A stretch of 64,000 nucleotides of DNA from Chitinibacter fontanus (GCF_013423785.1 NZ_CP058952.1:1240001-1304000); one strand, 5' to 3'; shown: positions 34,931 to 46,677, counted from the stretch's first letter. A program made the numbers and translations. Notes: generated by a model from the sequence alone, not told the origin.

Positions 34931-36004
34931 TTAATCGGCCTGAGCTATTTGCGTTGCGAAGCGCTTTTCATGTTCAAGCAACCAGCGTTTACGCTCCAAA
35001 CCACCGCCGTAACCAGTGAGCGAGCCATCCTTGCCAATTACTCGGTGACACGGGATCACGATCGAAATGCGGTTGCAGCCATTGGCCGAGGCCACGGCAC
35101 GCACGGCCTGCGGGTTGCCAATTGCCTCAGCTTGCGCTTGGTACGAGCGAGTTTCCCCATAGGGTATAGTCTGCAAGACATTCCATACTGAGCGCTGGAA
35201 GTCGGTACCCGGAGCATGTATCGCCAGCGTAAACCGCTGGCGCTCGCCTGCAAAATACTCGCCGATTTCCAGCTCGGCCTGCCGCGTATGCGCGTTCTCG
35301 CCGGCAATAATTTTTGCCTTGAGCAAGCGCTGCAGATCTTTGAATTCGGTTTCCAACATGCGGCGATCGACAAACTCCAACAGGCAAACGCCCTGCTCGC
35401 TGGCGCAGACAAACATCGGCCCCAGCGGCGTAGTAAAGCGGTGAATCAAAATCACCGCCAACTCGCCCGTCTGGCCCGGGCTATGCCCGAGCATTTTTTT
35501 ATAGGTGTAGCCAAAGCCACTTAAAGATTCATAGCCCGCGTCATACGCGGTATCGGTCGCACGTTTACCCAATTTCAGCTCCTCAAGGGCGGTATTAATG
35601 CGCAACATGCGCTGATAAGCCTGAAAGGTCATTCCATAATGCTGGCCAAACCAGCGCCGCAGCATTTCGGGGCTAATCCCCGCTTGGCGTAGTTGATAGT
35701 CACTGAGTTTGTCTTTTGGATTTTGCCGCAGCAGTTGCAAGGCCTGCTCAACCTGCGGCGGCGCCGAATGCGCGTTTTCAGTTGGGCGACAAATCTTGCA
35801 CGGCCGATAGCCTGCGTCTAACGCCTCTTTAAATTGGGTGTAAAACTCAACATTCTCGCGTTTGGGCTTGCGCGCACGGCAGGTGGCAATACAAAACACC
35901 AAGGTGGTTTTCACGCCAACAAAAAAACTACCGACAAACTCGGGCGAGCGATTGAGTAAGGCCTGATAGTAAGTATCGATTTGCTGCTGATCTTCAATCC
36001 GCAT
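34931..36004 (-). CDS. ada: Ada, bifunctional DNA-methylation-response regulator and O6-methylguanine methyltransferase
   Basis: 357 residues. The N-terminal Ada metal-binding domain keeps all four zinc cysteines (C38, C42, C69, C72), C38 being the methylphosphotriester acceptor. An AraC-type HTH lies at about 85-180 and a methyltransferase domain at about 185-350, with catalytic C319 in IPCHRV. It repairs alkylated DNA and, once methylated, activates its own regulon. AlkD is encoded at 53.9 kb. A single-gene transcript is likely. Confidence 0.95.
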   Translation of the reverse strand: MRIEDQQQIDTYYQALLNRSPEFVGSFFVGVKTTLVFCIATCRARKPKRENVEFYTQFKEALDAGYRPCKICRPTENAHSAPPQVEQALQLLRQNPKDKLSDYQLRQAGISPEMLRRWFGQHYGMTFQAYQRMLRINTALEELKLGKRATDTAYDAGYESLSGFGYTYKKMLGHSPGQTGELAVILIHRFTTPLGPMFVCASEQGVCLLEFVDRRMLETEFKDLQRLLKAKIIAGENAHTRQAELEIGEYFAGERQRFTLAIHAPGTDFQRSVWNVLQTIPYGETRSYQAQAEAIGNPQAVRAVASANGCNRISIVIPCHRVIGKDGSLTGYGGGLERKRWLLEHEKRFATQIAQAD

Positions 36005-36166
36005 GCCCGCTCCCCCAATAAAATCTCGTCACTTCAAAGCAAAAACCCACCAGCCGATGTGGCATTCCAATCCCATACAGCCCCACACCACCCCCACCAC
36101 AGTAAGCCAGCCAAGCTCGACACAGCAACCGAAAATTGAACAAGTATTTTTGCGGCGCGGCAGCTA

Positions 36167-36191
36167 GAAAAAAAGCCCCTTGCGGGGCTTT
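36167..36191 (-). terminator. Intrinsic terminator after the esterase-like gene
   Basis: AAAGCCCC-TTGC-GGGGCTTT, followed by a T-run on the minus strand, 60 bp past the stop of the 36251-37510 gene and upstream of ada. Confidence 0.85.
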
Positions 36192-36250
36192 GGGTGCTAA
36201 ATGGCATTCCACCATCAACGACAACACTGATTGCAAAGCGCAAACTGCCA

Positions 36251-37510
36251 TCAATACACCGTGGGGTACCCTGTCCAGTCGGGGCTCACAAAACTAATCT
36301 GCCGCACATAAAACAGGCTTTGATATGCACGACCAAAACGGTTTGGTTTTTCAGGCGTAAAGTTCACCTCACGAATACTAAGCTTACTTAGCTCGGCTTG
36401 AGCCGCAGCATCGGCGGGATACGGAAAATATGCGAGCGCGCCGACTTTATCTAACTCATATTCCAGCGCACCTTGTGCAACAACCTCTTCCGGGGAATTA
36501 ACCTTGGTTGCAGTGATATGTGTAGTGTGGATTTGAGAGCCAAAGCGATTCGCTAGCACGATCCCTGTACTTTCTCGCAAGCTTGATCCTGCCGCAAACC
36601 CATGCAGTGCGTGCGTAAGTACAATGGCTTTTTTACCTGCAAATGGGCCATCTAGCAGCCAAATTGCATTATTGCCGGCCTCATGGTCGCGCGCATTGTA
36701 GTCCAGTATTTTTGGCGTATTCCACACATAACCCGCTGTTCCGCCCAAGCTATTCACCGCGCGACACCAGAAGCCATCCGAATCAAAGCGATACTGATTT
36801 GTAGCGGGGGCAGTACAAAACTCAGTTTTAACCAACTCCAAAACTCGTTTGAATACCGCCAGATCAGCGGGTGCATCAGTATATTCAGGATTGGTGGTGA
36901 CGCGTTGTGCGATGGTTTTGAAGATGCTCCACTGCGGATCGAGTAGCACGGCGGCGTTGCGTGCTTGCAACCTAGCTTCCAACCGAGAAACAAACAGCCC
37001 GGTTGACGCCACGCCTTCCATCATCACATCAATCCCGGCAAGCTCCATGGGTTTACTGCTCGATTGCGTTTGATCGAGATAGGTAAATATTTTTTGCCCA
37101 TTTGCATCACGCGAAAACCCATAAAAAGCTCGACCGGGGGCTGAAACGGTAAATGGCAACGCTCTGCTCTGCTTGAGCTCATTCATATTCGCAACATCGA
37201 ACATGCCGCTTTCGATCAGTAGTGCATCAAAGCCTTTGTTTTCATGCAGATAACGTATCAGGCGCGCATTTAAATCCATGGCCTGGGCGACTGAATGTGA
37301 TGGCTCGGTGAGCACTACGATTCTAGAATCACCAACCGCACTGCCAAAATTAGCCAAATCAGCATCTGTTAAAGCATCAATATTGCTTGTCGCTAAGGCC
37401 TGAGCTGATTTTTTCAAATCAACTCCAGTGTTACTTGTTGACCCACCACCGCTACCGCCGCCACAGGCGGTGAGCGTTAATGCAAGAGTTGCCAGTAAAA
37501 TCAATTTCAT
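36251..37510 (-). CDS. Erythromycin-esterase-like lipoprotein
   Basis: 419 residues from the ATG at 37510, which begins a lipobox signal (LALTLTAC-GGGSGGG). The body matches the erythromycin esterase family (PF05139): an SRIVVLTEPSHSVAQAMDLNARL segment with the His/Glu region, LIESGMFDVANM, GIDVMMEG and an AGNNAIWLLD block near the end. The family covers macrolide esterases and succinoglycan-type hydrolases; a lipoprotein member is likely a cell-envelope hydrolase. Macrolide resistance should not be assumed. Confidence 0.7.
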   Translation of the reverse strand: MKLILLATLALTLTACGGGSGGGSTSNTGVDLKKSAQALATSNIDALTDADLANFGSAVGDSRIVVLTEPSHSVAQAMDLNARLIRYLHENKGFDALLIESGMFDVANMNELKQSRALPFTVSAPGRAFYGFSRDANGQKIFTYLDQTQSSSKPMELAGIDVMMEGVASTGLFVSRLEARLQARNAAVLLDPQWSIFKTIAQRVTTNPEYTDAPADLAVFKRVLELVKTEFCTAPATNQYRFDSDGFWCRAVNSLGGTAGYVWNTPKILDYNARDHEAGNNAIWLLDGPFAGKKAIVLTHALHGFAAGSSLRESTGIVLANRFGSQIHTTHITATKVNSPEEVVAQGALEYELDKVGALAYFPYPADAAAQAELSKLSIREVNFTPEKPNRFGRAYQSLFYVRQISFVSPDWTGYPTVY

Positions 37511-37673
37511 CTGTTTAAACCCAAAATTGAAAGCACTGAAAATCTTACAACAAAAAGAACAATATTTACAAAAACAACAAAATAACTTAACCAAAAGCAA
37601 AGAAATAACCACAGCGTACCGGTTTCGATCTGGCACGCAATGATTTTCCATCCCTAAAAAAATAAGCCGCAAT

Positions 37674-37699
37674 AAAAAAGCCCCTTCCGGGGCTTTTTT
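37674..37699 (-). terminator. Intrinsic terminator after gyrB
   Basis: AAAAAAGCCCC-TTCC-GGGGCTTTTTT, T-rich on both strands, 77 bp beyond the gyrB stop. Confidence 0.85.
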
Positions 37700-37775
37700 A
37701 ACTTCAAATTAAAATCCAATAAATCTAGAAAAGCGTGAAATATTTAGACATTAAAGGAAATTATAATTACACCAA

Positions 37776-40202
<2,427 letters not shown>

Positions 40203-40240
40203 TCAGAAATTCGGTGTGAGAGACAAAGGCTGCAAGACAC

Positions 40241-40262
40241 AAAAGGGCGTCGCCGCCCTTTT
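40241..40262 (-). terminator. Hairpin between dnaN and gyrB
   Basis: AAAAGGGCG-TCGC-CGCCCTTTT, a 9-bp stem in the 85-bp gap. The T-run is only four bases, so this may be a partial terminator that tunes gyrB expression from the dnaN transcript. Confidence 0.6.
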
Positions 40263-40278
40263 GTGGTCACACCTGCAA

Positions 40279-41385
40279 CTAAATACGCATCGGCATTACG
40301 ATGTACTTGAAGTGCTCATTATCGGGGATCGTCACCAGCACGCTGGAATTGACGTCGCCAAAATAGCAGTGCAGTGTTTCAACGGATAGATTGGTCAATA
40401 CATCCAGTAGGTATTGGATGTTAAAGCCCACATCCAGTGGGTCGTGACCATATACCACCTCCAATTCTTCTTGCGCTTCTTCTTGCTCATTATTGTTGCA
40501 CAAGATTTTCAGCATATTGTCGGTCAAGACCAGACGCACGCCACGGAATTTTTCGTTCGACAAAATCGCGGCACGCTGCATTGATGACAATAACGCTTGA
40601 CGGTCTACGCTAAGCAGACGGGTATTATTTTGTGGAATCACGCGGTTATAGTCAGGGAATTTACCATCGACCACTTTGCTATGAATCACAATATTGCCAA
40701 AGCTAAATTTGACTTGGTTGGTTGCTATGTCGATGGTAACTTCATCATCCACATCGGCCAGCAATTTATACAATTCCAGAATTGTTTTACGCGGCAAAAT
40801 CACTTCGTTTTTATCAAACGAGCTGGTTAGCTCGGTTGAAGCAAAGCCCAAGCGATGGCCATCAGTCGCCACCAATTTGAGCAAATTGCCCTCAGTCACC
40901 ATGAACATACCGTTCAGATAGTAGCGAATATCTTGGTGTGCCATCGCAAATTGCACGCGGCTGAGCAGCGCTTTCAATTGGCCTTGTGGCATGCGCACGG
41001 TAGCGCGCAAGTTGGTATCAACGGCCAATTGCGGGAAATCATTGGCCGGCAGGGTTTGCAGCGCAAAGCGGCTTTTACCCGCTTTAATCGTCAAGCGGCC
41101 TTCTGCCTCTTCAAACGACACCACGGTTTTATCGGGAATCGCACGCAAAATATCGGATAGCTTTTTCGCTGCCACGGTGATCGCAAAATCACCGCCGGAA
41201 AAGCCTTCCAACTGCTGGCTGCTAATCTGGATTTCGAGGTCGGTGCCGGTAAAAACGAGGCGCTCGCCTTCCTTTTTGATCAGCACGTTCGAGAGAATCG
41301 GCAAAGTATGTCTGCGCTCAACGATACCGGTTACGGTAGCCAGCGGTTTTAAGAGCGAATCGCGTTCAGCTTGCAGCAGTTGCAT
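40279..41385 (-). CDS. dnaN: DnaN, DNA polymerase III beta clamp
   Basis: 368 residues, standard length. Three clamp domains with MQLLQAERDSLLKPLATVTGIVERRHTLPILSNVL at the start and FNIQYLLDVL and YIVMPMRI at the end. It forms the sliding clamp ring that tethers polymerase III. It lies 106 bp downstream of dnaA on the same strand. Confidence 0.98.
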   Translation of the reverse strand: MQLLQAERDSLLKPLATVTGIVERRHTLPILSNVLIKKEGERLVFTGTDLEIQISSQQLEGFSGGDFAITVAAKKLSDILRAIPDKTVVSFEEAEGRLTIKAGKSRFALQTLPANDFPQLAVDTNLRATVRMPQGQLKALLSRVQFAMAHQDIRYYLNGMFMVTEGNLLKLVATDGHRLGFASTELTSSFDKNEVILPRKTILELYKLLADVDDEVTIDIATNQVKFSFGNIVIHSKVVDGKFPDYNRVIPQNNTRLLSVDRQALLSSMQRAAILSNEKFRGVRLVLTDNMLKILCNNNEQEEAQEELEVVYGHDPLDVGFNIQYLLDVLTNLSVETLHCYFGDVNSSVLVTIPDNEHFKYIVMPMRI

Positions 41386-41491
41386 TTTCCCTCACCTATT
41401 AGTCCCAAATCGTTTAATAAAAAAAGTAACCCAATTCTACCTGAAATCGCCCAATCCTTCAGATTCGGGCAAGCCCGCATAGGCCATTCAT

Positions 41492-42913
41492 TCAGGAACG
41501 CAACATCTGTAGCAGCACACTATATTGATGCGCCATTTCCTGATCGCTCTGGCGAAAATCTTGAATCGTCCGGCAGGCATGCAGCACCGTCGTGTGATCA
41601 CGACCACCAAACGCATCACCTATCGCCGGCAAACTCATTTGCGTCAGCTCTTTGGTCAAGGCCATTGCCAATTGGCGTGGACGCGCAATATCGCGCGTAC
41701 GCTTTTTGCTATGCATATCAGCGACTTTGATCTTGTAAAAATCAGCGACGGTTTTTTGGATGTTTTCCACCGACACCTGCCGATTACCTGAGGCCAAAAT
41801 ATCACGTAACGCTTCTTTGGCTGAATCCACCGTAATCGACTGATTGGTAAAGCGCGCATACGCCATTACACGTTTTAAGGCGCCCTCAAGCTCACGCACA
41901 TTCGAGCGGATATTTTTGGCGATAAAAAAGGCCACGGCGGCATCGAGCTTAAAGTGCTCGGCTTCGGCTTTTTTCATCAAAATTGCCACGCGCATTTCGG
42001 TTTCTGGCGGCTCGATCGGCACAATCAAGCCCCACGAAAAGCGGCTCGTCAACCGTTCTTGCAAACCTTCGATCTCACGCGGGATTTTGTCGCTAGTAAG
42101 GATAATCTGCTTACCGCTTTCAAGTAGCGCATTAAATAGATAGAAAAATTCTTCTTGCGTACGATCTTTACCCACAAAGAACTGAATATCATCGACTAGC
42201 AACACATCGAGCGAGTGATAGTATTTTTTAAAGTCATCAAACGACTTGTGCTGATACGCCTTCACCACATCCTGTACGTACTTTTCGGCGTGGATATAGC
42301 GAATTTTGGCCTGTGGGTTGTGCTGGTGTACAAAATTACCAATCGCTTGGGTCAAATGCGTTTTACCCAAGCCAACGCCACCATAAACGAATAGCGGGTT
42401 GTAGCTAACACCGGGATTTTCCGCGACTTGCATCGCCGCCGCACGCGCAACCTGATTGGCCTTACCCGTTACCAACGTATCAAAAGTATGACCGGGATTA
42501 AGGCGCATTAATTCATGGTTTGAACCCGCCGCATCAAAACGCTTGGCAGGTTTGGGGGCAGGCTGCGCCGGCGCCGCTGGCGCTTCTTGCTCAACCACTT
42601 CGGGCGCAGCAGCCGGTTTGGCCGCGCGCGCGGCAGGAGCCGCTGGCGCGAGCGTACCTACTTTTAATTCAATATGTGGCGGCACCCCATTGCAGACCTT
42701 GGCAGCAGCCATCTCGATCATGCCCAAATAGCGATCACGAATAAACTGCAAAAAAATCTGATTCGGCACCGCAATAACCAAGCTGCCGTCCACCACTTGC
42801 GCACTATTGGCCAATGGCTTAATCCAGATATTAAACTGGCTAGCAGCCAGACTTTGCTGGAGCTCATTGAGACAATGGGACCAAAGGTCTTCAGTTGAGA
42901 CGTTTATTTGCAT
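41492..42913 (-). CDS. dnaA: DnaA, chromosomal replication initiator
   Basis: 473 residues from MQINVS. Domain I at about 1-85, an Ala/Pro-rich linker at about 90-130, an AAA+ domain with Walker A GGVGLGKTHL at about 172 and Walker B DVLLVDDIQFF, and a DNA-binding domain IV with signature GGRDHTTVLHACR. It melts the origin and controls its own transcription. A consensus DnaA box lies 120 bp upstream. Confidence 0.98.
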   Translation of the reverse strand: MQINVSTEDLWSHCLNELQQSLAASQFNIWIKPLANSAQVVDGSLVIAVPNQIFLQFIRDRYLGMIEMAAAKVCNGVPPHIELKVGTLAPAAPAARAAKPAAAPEVVEQEAPAAPAQPAPKPAKRFDAAGSNHELMRLNPGHTFDTLVTGKANQVARAAAMQVAENPGVSYNPLFVYGGVGLGKTHLTQAIGNFVHQHNPQAKIRYIHAEKYVQDVVKAYQHKSFDDFKKYYHSLDVLLVDDIQFFVGKDRTQEEFFYLFNALLESGKQIILTSDKIPREIEGLQERLTSRFSWGLIVPIEPPETEMRVAILMKKAEAEHFKLDAAVAFFIAKNIRSNVRELEGALKRVMAYARFTNQSITVDSAKEALRDILASGNRQVSVENIQKTVADFYKIKVADMHSKKRTRDIARPRQLAMALTKELTQMSLPAIGDAFGGRDHTTVLHACRTIQDFRQSDQEMAHQYSVLLQMLRS

Positions 42914-42961
42914 TGGGGACAGTCCATCACCACGCCATTTCGACTGCCATATACATTGCAT

Positions 42962-43142
42962 GCCGTTTGCGCGGTTGGTGAAGGATTAATTGTTGGTAAT
43001 GGGAAGCGGCTGATTGTACCGATTTATCCGAAACTTATCCACAGGCAAGGCCACTGACGCATAAAACATTTTGGCTTGACAAAGGGGCTAGTTCACTGAT
43101 TAAATCGCGTGTTTACTGCATCTTTAGTCTCTAGGATTTATC
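42962..43142. promoter_or_regulatory. dnaA-rpmH divergent region with DnaA boxes (possible part of oriC)
   Basis: Contains a perfect DnaA box TTATCCACA at 43035-43043 and a near-box TTATCCGAA at 43024-43032. On the rpmH side is a promoter with -35 TTGACA at 43076-43081 and a -10-like TTAAAT at 43100-43105. Only two boxes are seen, fewer than most origins, so it may be mainly the dnaA autoregulatory and rpmH promoter region. Confidence 0.65.
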
Positions 43143-43277
43143 ATGAAGCGTACTTTCCAGCCTTCTGTGATTCGCCGCAAGCGTACTCACGGTTTCCGCG
43201 CCCGTATGAGCTCTGTTGGTGGTGTTCGCGTTCTGAACGCTCGCCGCGCCAAAGGCCGCAAACGTCTGTCTGCCTAA
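43143..43277 (+). CDS. rpmH: Ribosomal protein bL34
   Basis: 44 residues, [18 protein letters not shown] at the start and [11 protein letters not shown] at the end, full L34 length. The middle ([14 protein letters not shown]) departs from the usual RxxTxxGRxVL form but keeps the basic character. The start follows AGGATTTATC. It diverges from dnaA and is followed by rnpA. Confidence 0.97.
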   Translation: MKRTFQPSVIRRKRTHGFRARMSSVGGVRVLNARRAKGRKRLSA

Positions 43278-43319
43278 GCTTTGCCAAAGCAATTAGCTGA
43301 AGCAAACGCAGAGCACGGC

Positions 43320-43697
43320 GTGCGTAGCGTACATCGCTATCGCTTTACGCGTACTGCGCGTCTACTAAAAACGGATGATTTTTCATCCGTTTTTAGTTTG
43401 CGCGCGTCAGTCGGAAATGATTATTTTCAATTACTCGGTAAGCCCAATCACAGCGCCGCTGCACGATTAGGCTTAGTAGTTGGCAAAAAAACCGACAAGC
43501 GGGCCGTAGGACGCAATTATATTAAGCGAACGATTCGCGAAACTTTCCGCCTCAACGCCACTCAATTGGCAGGCTTAGATATCGTGGTTCGATCGCGCAA
43601 GGCGTTTAATCGCCAAGAAGGTGCAGCTGCGCGAGCAGCTTTATTGAGTTTGTTCAAGAAAATACGCTCATGTCGCGCCTTATCATCGCATTTGTGA
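43320..43697 (+). CDS. rnpA: RnpA, ribonuclease P protein component
   Basis: 125 residues from the GTG at 43320, preceded by AGAG; a TTG at 43281 is an alternative but lacks a ribosome-binding site. Family core [40 protein letters not shown] and [10 protein letters not shown]. It binds the catalytic RNA and processes tRNA 5' ends. Its 3' end overlaps yidD by 28 bp. Confidence 0.93.
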   Translation: MRSVHRYRFTRTARLLKTDDFSSVFSLRASVGNDYFQLLGKPNHSAAARLGLVVGKKTDKRAVGRNYIKRTIRETFRLNATQLAGLDIVVRSRKAFNRQEGAAARAALLSLFKKIRSCRALSSHL

Positions 43698-43879
43698 AAC
43701 TATATCAGCTTATGATCAGCCCGCTTTTAGGGCCGCGCTGCCGTTTTACGCCTACCTGCTCGCAATACAGCATTGAAGCGTTACAAAAATACGGCGCAAC
43801 TAAAGGCAGCTATCTAACTGTGCGCCGCTTATGTCGCTGCCACCCTTGGGGTGGTTGTGGGCACGATCCGGTACCTTAA
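43670..43879 (+). CDS. yidD: YidD, membrane protein insertion efficiency factor
   Basis: 69 residues. Amphipathic N-terminal helix, then the invariant [22 protein letters not shown] and [15 protein letters not shown]. It helps YidC-dependent insertion at the inner membrane. It starts inside rnpA, the normal arrangement. Confidence 0.97.
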   Translation: MSRLIIAFVKLYQLMISPLLGPRCRFTPTCSQYSIEALQKYGATKGSYLTVRRLCRCHPWGGCGHDPVP

Positions 43880-43914
43880 CACCTTAATCTGAGTTGGGAG
43901 CTCGTCCGTATAAC

Positions 43915-45570
43915 ATGGATACTAAGAGACTCATTGTATTTATTGCGCTGTCGTTCGGCATTTTGTATTTCTGGCAGCAGTATATGGAGAAGCAATACCC
44001 GCAGATTAAAAAGCCTGCGGTTGCCTCTAGCGTTGCCAGCGCATCAGGCGTGGCAGCTTCTGCAGTCGCCAATACTACTGCCGCACCGGAAGCAGGTCGC
44101 CTAGCCAAAGGCCAGCGCATCAGCGTCACCACCGATTTGCTGCAAGCTGTAATCGACACCAATGGTGCCGACTTGCGTGAAGTGAAATTGCTCAAACACG
44201 GTGATACCAAAGACCCGAAAAAACCATTCACCTTACTGCAAGATGAAGGCGAACACATTTATGTGGCGCAAACTGGTTTGCTCGGTGATGGCCTGCCTAC
44301 ACACAAAGATCAATTTACCAGCGCTCAAACCAGCTATCAGCTGGCCAATGGTCAAAACGAACTTGCCGTTCGCCTAGAGACTGTCACTACAGCAGGTGTG
44401 AAAGTTGCGAAAATCTACACCTTCAAGCGTGATCAATACGTTGTTGATGTCAAATATGAAATCGTCAATGGCAGCACGGCGCCAGTGACCGCCAGCGCCT
44501 ACTACCGCCTGATTCGCGATGGCAAAGTAGAAAACCCTGGTATGTTTGGCACCCACACTTTCACTGGCCCAGCGGTATACACCGATGAAGGCAAGTTCCA
44601 GAAAGTGGACTTTACCAAAATCACCAAAGGTGAAGCGAAATACGTACCAAGCGCCAAAGATGGCTGGATCGCCATGGTGCAGCACTACTTCGCCTCAGGC
44701 TGGATTTTCTCGCCAATCGAAGGCGCCAGCGTTTGCACGCCCAATGCTTGTCGCTATGAAATGAAAGCCTTGCCAGACAATATGTTTGCGGTAAGTGCAA
44801 CGATTGATCTGCCAGTGATTGCCGCAGGTCAAAAAGCAGAGAAATCTGTAGGCTTGTACGTTGGTCCGCAAGAAACCAAACGCCTGAAAGCCGTTGCCAA
44901 AGACTTTGACCTGGTTAAAGACTACGGCATGTTCAAGATTTTCTCGCAACCGCTGTTTGCCGTACTGCAATTTATTCACTCATTCGTTGGCAACTGGGGC
45001 TGGTCAATCATTCTGGTGACCTTGCTACTGAAAGCTGCATTCTTCCCACTGGCCAGCGCAAGCTATCGCTCAATGGCAAAAATGCGCCAGTTGGCACCGC
45101 GCATGGAAGCCTTGAAACAGCGTCATGGCGAAGACCGTGTGAAATTCCAGCAAGCCGTGATGGAAATGTACAAGACCGAAAAGGTTAATCCGCTCGGTGG
45201 TTGCCTGCCGATGCTGGTGCAGATTCCAGTGTTCATTGCCTTCTACTGGATGCTATTGGCTGCCGTTGAATTGCGCCAAGCACCATGGCAGTTCTGGATT
45301 CATGACCTGTCGTTACCTGACCCGTTCTACATCTTGCCATTGTTGATGGCGGTATCAATGTATGTTCAATCAACATTGTCACCACCGCCACCAGATCCAA
45401 TGCAGGCAAAAATGATGAAGTGGATGCCATTAGCGTTCTCGGTATTCTTCTTCTTCTTCCCAGCCGGCTTGGTACTGTACTGGGTAGTGAACAACGTCTT
45501 GTCGATTGCCCAACAATACGTAATCACCAAGAAAGTAGAGAAAGAAATCCAGCAAGCAAAAAATAGCTAA
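43915..45570 (+). CDS. yidC: YidC, membrane protein insertase
   Basis: 551 residues from MDTKRLIVFIALSFG. N-terminal helix, large periplasmic P1 beta domain at about 60-330, then the conserved 60KD_IMP region with WGWSIILVTLLLKAAFFPLASASYRSMAKMRQL and four more helices up to PAGLVLYWVVNNVLSIAQQYVI. It inserts and folds inner-membrane proteins alone or with SecYEG. It lies 35 bp after yidD. Confidence 0.98.
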   Translation: MDTKRLIVFIALSFGILYFWQQYMEKQYPQIKKPAVASSVASASGVAASAVANTTAAPEAGRLAKGQRISVTTDLLQAVIDTNGADLREVKLLKHGDTKDPKKPFTLLQDEGEHIYVAQTGLLGDGLPTHKDQFTSAQTSYQLANGQNELAVRLETVTTAGVKVAKIYTFKRDQYVVDVKYEIVNGSTAPVTASAYYRLIRDGKVENPGMFGTHTFTGPAVYTDEGKFQKVDFTKITKGEAKYVPSAKDGWIAMVQHYFASGWIFSPIEGASVCTPNACRYEMKALPDNMFAVSATIDLPVIAAGQKAEKSVGLYVGPQETKRLKAVAKDFDLVKDYGMFKIFSQPLFAVLQFIHSFVGNWGWSIILVTLLLKAAFFPLASASYRSMAKMRQLAPRMEALKQRHGEDRVKFQQAVMEMYKTEKVNPLGGCLPMLVQIPVFIAFYWMLLAAVELRQAPWQFWIHDLSLPDPFYILPLLMAVSMYVQSTLSPPPPDPMQAKMMKWMPLAFSVFFFFFPAGLVLYWVVNNVLSIAQQYVITKKVEKEIQQAKNS

Positions 45571-45575
45571 GCACG

Positions 45576-45602
45576 AAAGGCCACCAATCGGTGGCCTTTT
45601 TT
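45576..45602 (+). terminator. Intrinsic terminator after yidC
   Basis: AAAGGCCACC-AATC-GGTGGCCTTT followed by a T-run, 6 bp past the stop. Confidence 0.9.
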
Positions 45603-45605
45603 ATA

Positions 45606-45653
45606 GGTATACCCACCTAAACAAGACTCTGATTAACATAGCGCAATATACCC
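45606..45653. repeat. GGGTAT inverted repeat, copy 3 (diverged)
   Basis: 48 bp. Left arm GGTATACCC, internal ATTAAC, right arm GCGCAATATACCC. Same spacing as the others but weaker pairing. It abuts the yidC terminator. Confidence 0.45.
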
Positions 45654-45763
45654 ATCAGGCAGGGAACTTTTACCAGCCCCATTGTCATATTCAATGATCT
45701 AGCGCAACACCCAGTTGCTGTACTCCACTGACAATCAAATAAAGCTCAATTGAAATAAACCCC

Positions 45764-46078
45764 ATGCGTGATGTCGGAATCAATTTGCGAACTATTTGCA
45801 TGCTGCTATTAGCGCTGATGCTCGCCTTTGCCGCCGCTCCAGCTTCGGCAGCCACGCAGAGCGTACGTCCTGACAGCTCCAGCGCACATTGCGTTGAACA
45901 CAAAAGTACCCCCACACCGCAATCCATCGATTGTCTGGCACACTGTGCGTTACCTGCAGTAGTCACTGCCCCCTACCAGATTATGCCGCACGATAGCGTG
46001 CGTATCGCCGCAGTTGAGCCGGTTTTGCTCAATATTCAACACGCGCCGCCGTCACCCCCACCCCGCCTCCAGACTTGA
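45764..46078 (+). CDS. Small secreted Cys/His-containing protein, unknown
   Basis: 104 residues. Signal peptide MRDVGINLRTICMLLLALMLAFAAAPASA. The mature part contains HCVEHK and IDCLAHC, a Cys/His cluster that suggests metal binding, and ends in a Pro-rich tail (PPSPPPRLQT). It resembles in style small DUF2946-like proteins near copper genes, but I cannot assign the family. It is followed after 95 bp by a membrane protein with a Met/His-rich end. Confidence 0.55.
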   Translation: MRDVGINLRTICMLLLALMLAFAAAPASAATQSVRPDSSSAHCVEHKSTPTPQSIDCLAHCALPAVVTAPYQIMPHDSVRIAAVEPVLLNIQHAPPSPPPRLQT

Positions 46079-46123
46079 AATTACTTCTGGCGACCTTTGG
46101 GTCTGCCCTTTGCTAATTTTTCA

Positions 46124-46156
46124 GCGCAGAAGCCGCCACAGGCTTTGGCTCTGCGC
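46124..46156 (+). promoter_or_regulatory. Leader hairpin before the 167-residue membrane protein gene
   Basis: GCGCAG-A-AGCC (46124-46134) pairs with GGCT-CTGCGC (46147-46156), ten base pairs with one bulge, ending 17 bp before the ATG and just before the GGAG ribosome-binding site. It may control translation or stability of this message. Confidence 0.4.
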
Positions 46157-46173
46157 GGTGCTGGAGTTTAATC

Positions 46174-46677
46174 ATGAATATGACGCATTACATGGCCCTA
46201 TTGGCCGACAATCAACCGTGGAATCTGATTCTATTTATGGCCATTCCGGTGATCCTGGCCGAAACCGTCGCCATTACCGAATTATTTATCCTGTTCTCAC
46301 GCAAGCTGAACGGCACACTACGGCAAATTAACCGCTTTGCCAGCATCGTCGGCGGCATCTATTTCACCGGCGTGTTTATCTACCTAATGAAAACCGCCGT
46401 TATTCCACTAACCGCTACTGGCGGCTGGCTCGGCGCAGCCGATGTCATTGCCGTTGGCTTTTATCTCAGCGGGATTATTCCGCTCGGCGGCATGACGCTG
46501 CTCGATCTAGGGCTAATCTGCAAAGCGTGGGATGATGAGCGCAAACTGAAATTACACGCGATCTTTGTCGCGATCTTCTTAGTCGTGGCGCATATCGCAA
46601 TGATTTTCGGCATGCTCGATCCAACACTACTGATGTCCGATGCACCGATGGCGGGCATGGAAGGCATGCACCATTAA
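46174..46677 (+). CDS. Multi-pass membrane protein with Met/His-rich C-terminus
   Basis: 167 residues, GGAG 6 bp upstream of the ATG. Four hydrophobic segments at about 17-38, 56-72, 85-112 and 127-147. The C-terminal tail MSDAPMAGMEGMHH carries alternating Met and His, as in copper-handling proteins. Possibly a DUF6803-type permease. With the upstream Cys/His secreted protein it could form a metal-handling pair. Function is not established. Confidence 0.6.
   Translation: MNMTHYMALLADNQPWNLILFMAIPVILAETVAITELFILFSRKLNGTLRQINRFASIVGGIYFTGVFIYLMKTAVIPLTATGGWLGAADVIAVGFYLSGIIPLGGMTLLDLGLICKAWDDERKLKLHAIFVAIFLVVAHIAMIFGMLDPTLLMSDAPMAGMEGMHH

Noticed and set aside
36251..37510. Calling the erythromycin-esterase-like gene a macrolide-resistance gene
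   Set aside because: Only fold-level similarity is visible; export as a lipoprotein argues for another substrate.
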